64,000 nt of DNA from Selaginella moellendorffii (taxonomy: Eukaryota; Streptophyta; Lycopodiopsida; Selaginellales; Selaginellaceae), in NCBI RefSeq assembly GCF_000143415.4, contig NW_003314272.1, positions 1,583,146 through 1,647,145 of the forward strand. The letters are read 5' to 3'. The notes beneath the pieces were generated by a model, which was not told the DNA's origin, did not search any database, and was given only the letters and a program-made list of their open reading frames with translations. How positions within the stretch are numbered: the stretch's first letter is position 1; the number at the start of each line of letters is the position of its first letter. The position numbers and the translations under genes are program-made. Positions 10,295 to 20,299 of this stretch are shown here, piece by piece.

Positions 10295-10931
10295 TTAAGA
10301 AGCACTGAGCATCCCAGCTGCCGAGAATTTGGTTTCACTTCCTCTTGAAGCCCAAGGTTCTTAGAGCTTTTCGACGTCTTTTTTGGAGGACATAGCTGCA
10401 AGCAGCCGCTGTCGAGGGTCCAAGGTCTTTTGCAGGACAAAAGTTGGCCCCTGGCATCAATGTGATAGTGATATACTGTCTAGTTTTGCCTCTTGAGATT
10501 CGAACATTTCCAGAGGGAGAGAGATAAGTTGTGTCGAGCCATCCTTTGGCCTCGTCGCCCGCTATGGAACTTTGAATGGAAGGAACGAGAAAGAGAATGC
10601 GGCCCGGTCGAAACGAAAGCTGATCCTTTTAGAGCTAGTAACTGAGGCTTCGTCCTGGAAGATTTCTCCAAAGTTAAAGAAACAGGCAAACTATGTTTGC
10701 TTACCTCCACTTTGAGCTCACCAATTTTCTCGGAAAACTTTACAATGTTTGACACCCTCTGGTCGCTGCGATCGCTGAGTTTGATGTCCTGGAAAACTCC
10801 CTACAAAAAAGTCAAGGCGGTGAATAAATGAATGAATGTTTGTAGTAGAAGTTTTAACTTGAATCGGGCATGCAGTGCTGGGCCTTGTTGTGTACATTAA
10901 TTAATCTCCATATGCCTTCGATCAACTCCGA
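10295..10931. repeat. duplicated helicase segment A (matches 16542-17340)
   Basis: From about 10295 (TTTAAGAAGCACTGAGCATC) to 10931 (TTCGATCAACTCCGAC) the sequence recurs in the same orientation at 16542-17340. It holds the helicase exon before GETENF and an open exon with RSDQRVSNIVKFSEKIGEL, which I cannot place in the helicase. The two copies therefore flank the 10937-16541 module. Confidence 0.8.
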
Positions 10932-10936
10932 CGAGC

Positions 10937-11200
10937 ATCATCTTTGCCCCCAGAGCTTCCAGCGACGCTGCCGCGGCCTTGGCTTTGTCTTTGGCCTTTT
11001 GAGCGTTGGCAACCGCCTGTGCTTCCTGTCTAGCCAGCTCCTTTCCCTCTTCCTCCAGCTCGTTGACGAGAGCAGCGGCATCCTTCGCCTCTTCCAGCGC
11101 TTTCTTGGCTTCGGCCTCTGCCTGCTCCCGGAAGTTGTCTCTGCCGCTCTTCGGCCTCCGCTTTGGCTCGCGCCTCCGAACAATGCAGCTCGTCTTCCAT
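10937..11200 (-). pseudogene. coiled-coil fragment fused in frame behind helicase exon
   Basis: Here the helicase frame after YLLDDISQETKISCYTRGW does not stop as it does in copy 1. It runs on through WKTSCIVRRRE into the charged coiled-coil sequence (EAEAKKALEEAKDAAALV, AKDKAKAAAASLEALGAKM) and ends near 10897 after crossing the 10931/10937 junction. The coiled coil matches 467-740. The fusion frame is a product of small differences and of the rearrangement junction, not a known domain architecture. Confidence 0.45.
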
Positions 11201-13371
11201 CCTCTGGTATAGCACGAGATCTTAGTTTCCTGGGAAATATCATCCAAAAGATAGTCCAACACCTGGAGTCCAACACAAGTTAGACATATTTCAAAGAAGA
11301 ATGTTTGCTCACAGTCCGACAATCTTCATCCTCGTTCACGAGATTCAAAAGCGCATCTCTGCATTAACAGGATAAGCATCTTGTAGAGAAACTTACTCTT
11401 ACCTGAGATAGAATATTCAATACAGCGGTCACTAGGCTCGACAAAGATTGTTCCTGGTTCAAAATGCAATTCATCGTAAAATCTGATTTTTACGGCCTTG
11501 GCCAAGTTGGCGCCTGAAAAAGAGAAGAGAAATGTTTGCACGCATTTATAATGCTAAAGGCACCCGAAACTTTTGCCATAAAAATAATCTCTGCTGCTTC
11601 AAGAAAACTACAATTTTCATTTTTTGCAACGTACTTCACTGCCTGAAAATTCCCAATGTCTGTATAAGACACAAAACAGATATCATACCTTCCTTTTGTC
11701 CGTTTTATCACCACCATATAACGCCTACTCTTCTTTCAAACACGGTCCCACTTCTTCCTAAGGATGTCCACAATAAAGCAATCACGTCTTTAACCACCTA
11801 CAATATGCAATGAAAGTCAGCCAACTAGGAAAGAAAAGCGAGCATGAAACCTTCTTGCAGTAGACTGCTACTCCATGCATATTGAACGGAATCTTTCGAC
11901 TACGGAAAGCAGATTGAAATATTTTGCCTGTGACCTACAAGAGAAAATGACGAAATCAAATACACACCTGTTGCCTGTAGAGTATAGCAAAGTTTGCAAA
12001 CACCGGCTTGATGTCACTGGCCACTGATGCCTTTTCCAGGATTTCATCGACCACAAATGCGCACTGTGCTTCTTCATTTCGGCACTCCATAACAACTGTC
12101 TGGAGAACCAAAAATAGTCGGCAAAATATGTTCTGAATTCCTGATACCTTTTCTCCAAAATCGTCATCCATTCGCACAACTTTAGCACTGCAGCCTGAAT
12201 CATTATGTTGAATGACACATCTCGCTGCTTCTACAATGCAGCCAGTCGAGCGATAATTTTGGTGTGGTCTCACCTAAGCACGCAGACAACAACTCACATG
12301 ACTACGTTATTTATTTCAGGTTTTCAGACCTCTTTGTAGTTTGGAACGTCATTCCGGAATGTGGAAAAACCGAGAGAGTTGGCACCATTGAAGCTGAAAA
12401 CGGACTTAGCAAAAGTAAATATTAGCAGAACGTACCTGATGATATCCGACCCAACCACAGTGACCCTCCCGTGCAGAGAAAGAAGCTTGTACTGCATCAC
12501 ACTCGTATCTTGGAATTCGTCAACGAGTACATATGCCCAAGTGTTGTGACATTCCGCTAACGCTGTGTGAAAGAAGGGTGTTGCAGTACACTGCACGCTT
12601 TTACCATCAGGGAACAGCTTACTTCTCCGCATGAGAGCGACAGAGTTGCAAACAAAAGGAATGAAACGTCGAGATCATAAGTTCCTTGGACGCCTCCTTC
12701 CCCACCACAGCAGCGACGTGGTCCATCACCTCCGTTGCAGCAGCTGTTGTGAAGGTCATTGTTCTTGGAGTCTACCCCCTGTGCCGAACCCTTGAGCTTT
12801 GCAACAAAAGAGAGCGAGAGAGAGAGAGAGAGAGCACTGCCCTGCACTGCATACCTCGTTTAACAGTGTCAGAATACGTGCGACCATTGTAGAGATCTGA
12901 TAAACGAATCGTAGTCAGAAAAGAATAGCAATGAAAAAAGAAAAAAAGAAAAAGTGTGTACCTTTCCACTTCCCGGCCCCGCAACAATCAGAAGTAGCGC
13001 TGCATCCCTTTGGGACACATTGAGCTTCCGGAGACACGTTGGCATGTCTGCTGCAGAACCTCCATCGCGTCAAAGCCTATCAATCTCCTCGAAAGCGTCA
13101 TCATCAAAATCGTCTGCTTCCCCTCCACACACAGCAGCATTCACATCCAGATCCGGCCTCACCCCGCGCACCTTAGATCACTCACCACACTTTTTCGGGC
13201 AAAAGCATCAATCGATACCTCTGGTCCAAATGCGCGCCGGCGCCGGCGGATTTCCGAGGCAGCCGCGCCTTGGCAGCGCGATGGCTGGCCCGCTGCTCCT
13301 CGCTGAGATGCTCCGACTCGAGCTTTTTCCTTTTAAACTTAGTCATTCTGCCCTAAAGTTTCGAGTTTTGG

Positions 13372-13379
13372 TAGGGTTT
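13372..13379 (-). promoter_or_regulatory. telo-box in 47-bp divergent spacer
   Basis: TAGGGTTT lies between the minus-strand ATG at 13346 and the plus-strand ATG at 13394, 14 nt before the latter. The whole spacer is only 47 nt, so the two genes must share promoter elements or have promoters overlapping each other's 5' ends. Confidence 0.5.
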
Positions 13380-13393
13380 GGCTCTCTGTGGAG

Positions 13394-14313
13394 ATGGAGA
13401 GCCTGGTGGCGCGGTGTAAGAGCAAAGCCGAGAAGAAGCTGTTTGGGCGGAGCAAGGGCAAGAAGAAGAAGGAAGAGCTCCAGGAGCAGCTGGATGACAT
13501 GCGGAAGAAATTTGAGGTAAGTAAATAGCTTGGATTGGAATGACAGCTTTGCTTCCTTCTATAGCGAATGGAGGCGCTTATGAAGGCCTCCGGTTCTTCC
13601 TCCTCTGTGACGACGGCTGCGAACCCTCCTCCTCGTGTGAAGCCTCCTCCTGGCGCTTTGAAGCTGCTGCAGTTTGTGGGCACCTGTAGCGATAAAGGGG
13701 TCGCTCTTTTCATCGGAACTCCACCTGCGACTCTAGCGTTAAGCCCACAGCCAACGTGCATCGTCGTGGCTTACAAGGAGACCATGGTGTGGAAGGAAGG
13801 TGGAGAAGTTACTGTGACGATCAATGGGCAGACTGTGAAAGGTGAGGTTGTTTCCCTGTTTCCCAGGAAGCCTTGGGTGGCTGCTGTTGAGCTCTTCGAA
13901 CCGGTAAGCTACTGCTTCAATACCCTGATTCATCCTGATCGGGTGTTTTTCTGATTCAGTTGGGACTACCTCCTAAGGTGCCTCTTATGGTTGGTCTGCC
14001 TCGAAATGAAGAGGTGGTTTTTGTGCGGCGGGCTGGGGAAGTTGAACTCCCTGCAATCCTCAAGAAGCACTACTTACCAGATGAAGTGGCTGGCATCGTC
14101 CCTGGTGTCCAAGTGGGTGATGTTATCGTTGAATGGGATTCAGATTCAAGGAGCCTGAGGGTGAGTGGGATTGTTGTCAAGACGGAGAAAGATGGTGCTG
14201 TGGTGGGGCTGCCCGTGGATGACGCCACGCTACACTTTCTTGAGGCGGACAAGAAGAGCTGGTACCGAACAAAATACCCAGGGCGACTCTTGGCGGTGGG
14301 GAAGTATGGGTAG
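13394..14313 (+). CDS. uncharacterised coiled-coil / beta-rich protein, copy 2 (intact)
   Basis: The model is join(13394..13516,13565..13903,13960..14313), 271 residues. Both introns (48 and 56 nt) are GT-AG and phase 0. Residues 1-45 form a basic coiled coil (KKLFGRSKGKKKKEELQEQL), followed by a Pro/Ser/Thr linker. From about residue 75 there is a beta-rich domain containing GVALFIGTPPATLALSP, EVTVTINGQTVKGEVV and WVAAVELFEP, then LMVGLPRNEEVVFVRRAGE and DVIVEWDSDSRSLRVSG. The spacing loosely resembles a trypsin-like barrel in which His, Asp and Ser are absent, so a catalytically dead peptidase fold is possible but unproven. No signal peptide or membrane segment. It is head-to-head with the helicase. 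Confidence 0.7.
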
Positions 14314-14599
14314 TTGGAATGGTATGTGGCTGGTTTACGCTACGATAGCTACTGATAGTTAGTGACGATCTTTTGGTCAGACTGAACAACGACGGATATA
14401 TATGTAAATTTTGGACTTCTAGATTAATGGAAGAGCTGCTTTTGCTAGGCTCTGCAAATTCGCCATGTGAAATTGAGGCTACGTCTCAACAATACTTTTC
14501 ATCAGCTTTAATTATTCAGACTTTGAGCTTCTTTTCTATCTGTTACTTGTGGAAAGACTCTCGTATGGTTCATAATCAAGGTTGACCATAACCAGTGAA

Positions 14600-16541
14600 G
14601 TATGTTTTATGTTAAACTAAGTTGTATCGTCGTCGTCCACGAGCCAGCAGCAGCAGTCCGGCGGATGTGGTCCGCGGGGGACGTGGAGGAGCAATGTGAG
14701 CTGGAATGCGCATCTTGATGGGGCTTGGCATGATGTTATTTCCTGGAACTCAATCCTCTCAGCAAGTGCCCAAAGCGGGCATCTGGAACATACCAAGCTT
14801 CTGTTTGATACAATGCCTGTGCAGGGCTTGGTTGCAGTAACCACCATACTAACAGGTTACGGGCGAAGTGGTCGTGTTACACACTCCAAGAAAATCCTTG
14901 ATCAAAGCCCAGATAAAGATCCGATTGCCTGGGACGCCATGATTTCGGCTTATGCGCATAATGGGCGTTTTCAAACGCGCTGGATGTGTATGGTGCGATC
15001 AAGGTTGAAGAGGAGAGACCGGGCTCCACGTTGGTTCTTCTCGTGTGTGGACGCACTGGATAAGTTTGGGATGGCTTGCGTTGCTTCGCATGGGATCGTT
15101 GCAAACAAGCTCCATGGACTGGCGATTGTTTGCTGGGTGCATCGACGAGCTATAGCAATTTGGAACATGGTGCTCACGCAGCTAAGACTCTCTTGGGTGG
15201 TGCCGCCCATGACCTCCTTGCGAACATGTATGCGATGAACGATGGAGCAACCAGGAAAGTATGGTCTTTTCGAAGAGGAGGACAAGGTTGGCTGAGAGTT
15301 TGCGATGAGGCGATGGTTGCTCTAGCTCTAAGAACTGGATTGCCCTGCTGCTCGACGATTCGAGGGCGAGATATCGCTCCAACTTGCTGATTCACAGGTA
15401 TGGGAAGCCTGGAAACTTGGAGCTTGCGTGCAAGGCTTTTGGGGCCATCAAGCATCCCAATGTTTTCTCGTGGAAGCTTTTCATCGCGGCGTGCGTTTTA
15501 CCGGACGCAAGAGAGGTGTTTGGAACACAATCCTGCGTGGGCATTTCCAGCTCGCTAACCCTCGCGAAGCTATGGCAGTGATGCCGGAGGAGAGGGGCGT
15601 CGTTTCGTGGACTACTGTCCTCTTAGCAAATGCCCAAGCAGGGCATTTTGACGTTTCAATTGCCTTGTTTAATGTGATGCCCGTACGTAGCGTGGCCAGC
15701 TGGAATACTCTTTTACAAGCGTACACATTGTTCAAAAAGCTGGCAGAGACTCGCGATTTGTTTTTCTGCATGCCATTACGGAGATGTTTCAGCGTGGAAC
15801 ACAATGATAGCTGGAAATGCTGTAGCGGGGCATTGTGCCGGGGCTCAAATAAATCCATGCCAGAGATGGACGTGGTTTCTTTAACGTCAATGATGAAAGC
15901 ATTTGGCGAGGCTGGGGGCTTGCAGGGAGCGCAAAAAGTATGTGATTCCTCTCCCGCGAAGACATCGTGTGCTGGAGCGCCATGGTAACCGCGTGTGCGG
16001 AAGATGCTAAGTGCCTGTTTGACCGGATGCCTGAATGGAAAACGGTGGCCTGCTCGGCCTTGATCTCGGCCTACGGCCAACACTTCCATCTCGAGGCAGC
16101 CATGCAGGTGTTCTTCGTGGTTTCCTGCAATGCACTCTTGACCGTTTACTCCAAAAGCTGCAGACGCTCGACGCAATAGCCTACCGTAATGTGGGATCCT
16201 GGAGCTCGCTGGCCGCAGCTTACGCCGATAACGGGAGTCTCGAAAACTCAGCAAAGGTATTTGCAATGATCCCCGACCCGGATCCCGTGTCCTGGAGCTC
16301 CATGATCACAGCCTATGCTCGATCTGTAACCAAGCCACCATACCACCCGACTGATGCAGCTCCAGGGCTTCGCGCTGGACAGCATCACATTCCTGGGCAT
16401 TCTCAACGCTTGCAAGCAAAGGGGGCTGCTTACTCATAGTGGCGGAGCACGACTATGGAGCGGTCATCGACGCCCTTGCCGGATCGGGGCTCTTGGGCTG
16501 CGGCGAGGAGCTCGCCGCCAGCCTGCCGCTGGGATTGGACG
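14600..16541 (+). pseudogene. decayed PLS-class PPR gene, copy 2 (truncated)
   Basis: Nearly identical to 4047-5980. PPR repeat signatures (VISWNSILSASAQSGH, VVSWTTVLLANAQAGH, SVASWNTLLQAYTLF, VGSWSSLAAAYADNGS) are spread over different frames. The copy ends abruptly at 16541, after codons for LPLGLD, where helicase segment A' begins. Copy 1 continues past this point. The shared frameshifts show that the PPR gene was already broken before the duplication. Confidence 0.7.
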
Positions 16542-17340
16542 TTAAGAAGCACTGAGCATCCCAGCTGCCGAGAATTTGGTTTCACTTCCTCTTGAAGCCT
16601 AAGGTTCTTAGAGCTTTTCGACGTCTTTTTTGGAGGACATAGCTGCAAGCAGCCGCTGTCGGGGGTCCAAGGTCTTTTGCAGGACAAAAGTTGGCCCCTG
16701 GCATCAATGAGATAGTGATATACTGTCTAGTTGTGTACTTTTTTGCCTCTTGAGATTCGAACATTTCCAGAGGGAGAGAGATAAGTTGTGTCGAGCCATC
16801 CTTTGGCCTCGTCGCCCGGTATGGAACTTTGAATGGAAGGAACGAGAAAGAGAATGCGGCCCGGTCGAAACGAAAGCTGATCCTTTTAGAGCTAGTAACT
16901 GAGGCTTCGTCCTGGAAGATTTCTCTAAAGTTAAAGAAACAAGCAAACTATGTTTGCTTACCTCCACTTTGGCCTCGTCGCCCGGTATGGAACTTTGAAT
17001 GGAAGGAACGACAAAGAGAATGCGGCCCGGTCGAAACGAAAGCTGATCCTTTTAGAGCTGAGGCTTCGTCCTGGAAGATTTCTCCAAAGTTAAAGAAACA
17101 AGCAAACTATGTTTGCTTAATTTTCTCGGAAAACTTTACAATGTTTGACACCCTCTGGTCGCTGCGATCGCTGAGTTTGATGTCCTGGAAAACTCCCACA
17201 AAAGTCCTCTACAAAAAAGTCAAGGCGGTGAATAAAATGAATGAATGTTTGTAGTAGAAGTTTTAACTTGAATCGGGCATGCAGTGCTGGGCCTTGTTGT
17301 GTACATTAATTAATCTCCATACGCCTTCGATCAACTCCGA
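16542..17340 (-). pseudogene. SRS2-like helicase fragment A'
   Basis: A copy of 10295-10931 in the same orientation, carrying the end of the exon that reads KPNSRQLGCSVLL and the upstream exon with RSDQRVSNIVKFSEKI. It diverges from segment A only beyond the CTCCGAC at 17340. It lacks the surrounding exons and cannot encode a helicase. It contains an internal 166-bp tandem duplication. Confidence 0.75.
16805..17118. repeat. 166-bp tandem duplication inside A'
   Basis: The unit starting GGCCTCGTCGCCCGGTATGG at 16805 is followed at once by a second copy starting at 16971. The second copy lacks a few bases (AGTAACT region). Segment A at 10540-10710 has a single copy, so the duplication arose in A'. 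Confidence 0.8.
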
Positions 17341-17439
17341 CTTTGTCTGCACAAATCGAATCATAAAAATCTCACTCTTTTATTCGAATCACTCACAGGT
17401 TCTTCAATGCCTCCATGCGCAATTTCCTCAATATATTTC

Positions 17440-17930
17440 AAATATAGGAAATGACTTTTTGTAGCATTCCACTGGAGTGTTTCGCAAGAATGTGTTAGTC
17501 TCAAACGTTAAAGATACTTTGTTGTGTGATACACCGGCTGAACAAGTGAATTAGAAAGGCCAAACGAATGTCCGGAACGATAATTGTCGCTAGCAAACGA
17601 TCTTCGCGGCTTCCATCAGGCCTAAGCTCCTATAGCGGCCAAGTCATAAACCAAGACAGGACCTGGGGAAGTCCCAACAATATGGGACTTCGATGCTTCC
17701 TCGCTCACGAGCGTCGACAAATCGTCTCTCGGCAGCCTCGGTAATGTCAAGGACTTCGTAGCAACCACCTGGAAATGGAAGAACCGTCGAATTCTTGCAC
17801 TTCCTCTCGGATTTACTTCGTCTCGATAGATTGAGCATCAGGGCTCTCGATTCCCACACCTTGGATGTAGAAGCAGTCGAGATCGACGTGCGCGGCGCCT
17901 CGCCAGTGGCATCGCTCGCCATAGCCTAGA
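17440..17930 (-). pseudogene. DNA polymerase eta 5' fragment (inverted pseudogene)
   Basis: The minus strand matches exon pieces of the intact POLH gene at 41219-42140. These are the start region with CACGTCGATCTCGACTGC, a jump to the SIYRDAGSEV/EVYLDVTEAAER area, the VSEEAS segment and the following intron/exon near 41980-42140. Exon 2 and most of exon 3 are missing and the frame is shifted. No product is expected. Confidence 0.7.
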
Positions 17931-17934
17931 AATT

Positions 17935-18775
17935 CTTCCACACGGTTCTTCCTGCTGCTGCTTCTTCTTTTTCTTGATCTTCATGTGTTCCCTAGAACAG
18001 GAGCATCGGCACCACTCCTCCGTCCTGTATGGTGCCATTGCCTTCAATGACACGTACTGTTTGAGCTCCTTCTCGTCCGCATCCAATATCTGCAAACACT
18101 TCAACCGCGTTGGCACCTCTTTACTATTCGTCGTCACTCTTCTCTATCCCCAGAACGTCGTCATCCTAATCCAGCCTGCTGCTTCACTGTCACCAGACTG
18201 AATTCTGAATCCTCTTCGTTGTAGTAGTCCTTACCGAAGAGCTCCTATCGTGCTCGTCGGAATCGAAGTCATCCTCTAGATCACCCTCGTCAACAGTTTG
18301 GATCTTCGACAACTCCACTCACATCCCCGTAAGACCCTGGTTCTGGAGATAGGCTTATCATTCTCGCCCGGATCAGAGTACTCCTCGAACCTTTGAGAAA
18401 CAGGTGCTTTCTTCCTCAGGTTCTCTCCTCTTCCTCACGCCTCGGTTCCTCGTTGCTCTTCTTCGAAGAGCCGTCATCGTCGTCCTCGACCGCAGCAGCA
18501 AAGCGCATCAAAGTTTCCACTGTTCTTGAGCCTAAGTCTCGCTGGTCTTGATCGCTCCTCAGAGTTTTCCAGAGCTTGTTTGGCCACAAGGACATTGGTT
18601 TTTTCCATTCACCCGAAGCATTCCCTTCCTCGTCGTTCGTCTTCATGACACTTCACCTCTGGCTTGTAAATGCTGGGTCCTGCTTCTTAGCGTGTCTAAA
18701 ATTCGTACCTCGGTCCTCCATCGAATCCGTGTCCACAATCCCGCGCTTTCGAAACTCTTGATTTTCCCTAAATTT
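17935..18775 (-). pseudogene. KRI1 pseudogene (decayed duplicate)
   Basis: The minus strand matches the intact KRI1 gene at 49452-51443 in order, with many deletions and frameshifts. Recognisable blocks are QILDADEKELKQYVSLKAM and APYRTEEW (about 18015-18090), the acidic AAAVEDDDDGSSKKSNEE block (about 18430-18500) and RKRGIVDTDS (about 18725-18760). It follows a POLH fragment and precedes a PPR copy, the same relative order as the intact block on the right of the window. Confidence 0.7.
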
Positions 18776-18789
18776 CCACAAGCCCTTCT

Positions 18790-18970
18790 TCGGTGTCATG
18801 GAATCTACAACCGGGAAAATATCGATCGCGTCGCAGATCCTCTGTCTACTGGCATTGATCGACACAAAGACCGGGCAATTATTCTTGGAAGGAGATGGTG
18901 GATTCCTCAAAGCCAGTCCCGCGTTGACCGTGGCAGAATTCCCCGGCGATGGCATCTCTGGAGCTGCTCT
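18790..18970 (-). pseudogene. PPR fragment, inverted
   Basis: The minus strand reads CPVFVSINASRQRICDAIDI, a PPR helix pair. It is the counterpart of the plus-strand PPR fragment VLVSINASRGRIGDAINIF at about 53500-53570. It supports the view that 17440-20300 copies the 41219-55920 block with changes of orientation. Confidence 0.5.
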
Positions 18971-19095
18971 CTGATAACTTACAAGCACGAATCCACAGCG
19001 TACCCGGTGATCATCGTGGGGGGTGAGCAAACAGGAGCTTCGCGCGATCCAGCTCCATCGCTAGTCAAAGAGTTTTCGCGCCTGAACCAGCGTGA

Positions 19096-19103
19096 AAACC
19101 CTA
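19096..19103 (+). promoter_or_regulatory. telo-box upstream of PPR copy
   Basis: AAACCCTA lies 85 nt upstream of the ATG at 19188. The intact paralogue at 54109 has two overlapping telo-boxes at 54077-54093. Confidence 0.35.
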
Positions 19104-19187
19104 GCCGTGGCGAATCGACGGCTAGTTTTAAAACGTCGGACCTAACGGTGGTGATTGATCTTGATGCGAGGGTTCTCAAATTCACGA

Positions 19188-20297
19188 ATGGCGATGGCGA
19201 GCGATGGCAGAGCGCTTCTCCGCGTGCTTGGCAGGATTTTCAGACATCCAGCGGTTCTATCCCGTGGAATCGGTAAGATCGCAAGAATGCCCGATCTGGC
19301 TGTCAAACCTCAGGATTATGATGTCGATGCATGGAGTGATGCTCCCTACCTCGAATTCATTGTGGGGTTGGAGCAGCAGGGATCCACTCCAGCCACCTCC
19401 ACCGGTGGATCCACACTTGCTGGATTCCGGGGTAACAAGAGGCCATATCCAGGCCGTGCCGCGCAGATCGTCCGGATCCAAATAGAAAATGGGAAAGATA
19501 TTCAGACCGTCCTCGCCAAGCATAAGAATGTGAGAGACTTTGGGGCCTTCTGGATGCCACTGGTGCGCGATCTAATGGCCGGTCCAGTGCACCACCATAC
19601 ACTCGAGTTAAAACAATTCTTCTCAAGTTTTTAATCTTTGTTCTCCATTCTAATAAATTCGTTCCTAGATCTTCACCTGGATGAACTAGCCAATCAGGCT
19701 GTTCTAAAGTCCGCGACGGTGATGGAGCTCGACTGGCTCTACGTGATGATGATCTCCTATGCCGGCGTGGTCGCCCACACAATCCTGGCATGGAGATGGT
19801 TTGGCAACGTGATGATCGAAGGGAAGAAATTAAGTGAGTGTTGCAATGCTCTCATCATTGCATATGCCAAGCCAGGGACCTCGACAGTACCATGCAAATC
19901 TTCCACGGTATGAAGGAGTTCTCCTGCAAGTGCCCGCCAAATGCCATGACGTAACACATCCTCACCGCCATGTTTGCGCACTACCACAACTGGCAGGGCC
20001 TCGAGGTCATGTGCCAGGACGCTGGGGTCTTGCCGGGCACAATAACTTTCAACATGCTCTTGCACGCCTACGTGAAAATGGGACACAGGGACTGGTTCGA
20101 GAGCACGTACCAGGAGATGGAGCAGGTTTGCAGAGGTTTCAAGCACAGCTCGGAGACTTTTGCAATGCTGCTCATCGGCTATGCTCGCCTGGATGCGCTG
20201 GACAGGTTCCACCAGGTTCTCAGCGAGATGCAAGCGGAGAACTCCCAGCTGCCACACAACATCACAGTTCCGGCGGTTGAGGAGGCCGTTAAGGCCT
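19188..20297 (+). pseudogene. P-class PPR gene copy, 5' part (interrupted)
   Basis: ATG 19188 begins MAMASDGRALLRVLGR, followed by KPQDYDVDAWSDAPYLEF and FWMPLVRDLMAGP. An intron matches the intact gene (54655-54711). PPR repeats then follow (LYVMMISYAGVVAHTILAW, FNMLLHAYVKMGHRDWFEST, FAMLLIGYARLDALDRFHQV). Frameshifts occur near 19880-19960. Homology to the gene at 54109-55920 stops at about 20297, after AVEEAVKA. From there the sequence is unrelated AT-rich DNA until 25045. The copy is a pseudogene. Confidence 0.75.
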
Positions 20298-20299
20298 TG

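Larger units (their letters stand above)
9458..13346 (-). pseudogene. SRS2: SRS2-like UvrD-family DNA helicase, copy 2 (nearly full span, disrupted)
   Basis: A multi-exon minus-strand gene. The first exon starts at ATG 13346 (MTKFKRKKLESEHLSEE) and ends at a GT donor. Then come Q-motif LNVSQRDAA and P-loop GPGSGK (about 12962-13030), motif Ia, DEFQDT (about 12500-12530), FNGANSLGF (about 12385-12410), NYRSTGCIVEAA (about 12235-12265), CSFLEAAEIIF and YLLDDIS. The C-terminal half continues through GETENF, motif V TTMHQ + SKGLEWDRVFIVK (10105-10215), ANELETPLLHES (about 10013-10060), FQDPKRLL, VKWEKLPAERQ and the conserved end GCTVNPSSRLHASKVIEQ, with the stop at 9458-9460. Defects: a coiled-coil segment interrupts the gene at 10937-11200, motif VI is missing between PLLHES and FQDPKRLL, and a 1-nt insertion near 11365 shifts the LLNLVNEDEDC exon. 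Probably non-functional. Confidence 0.75.
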
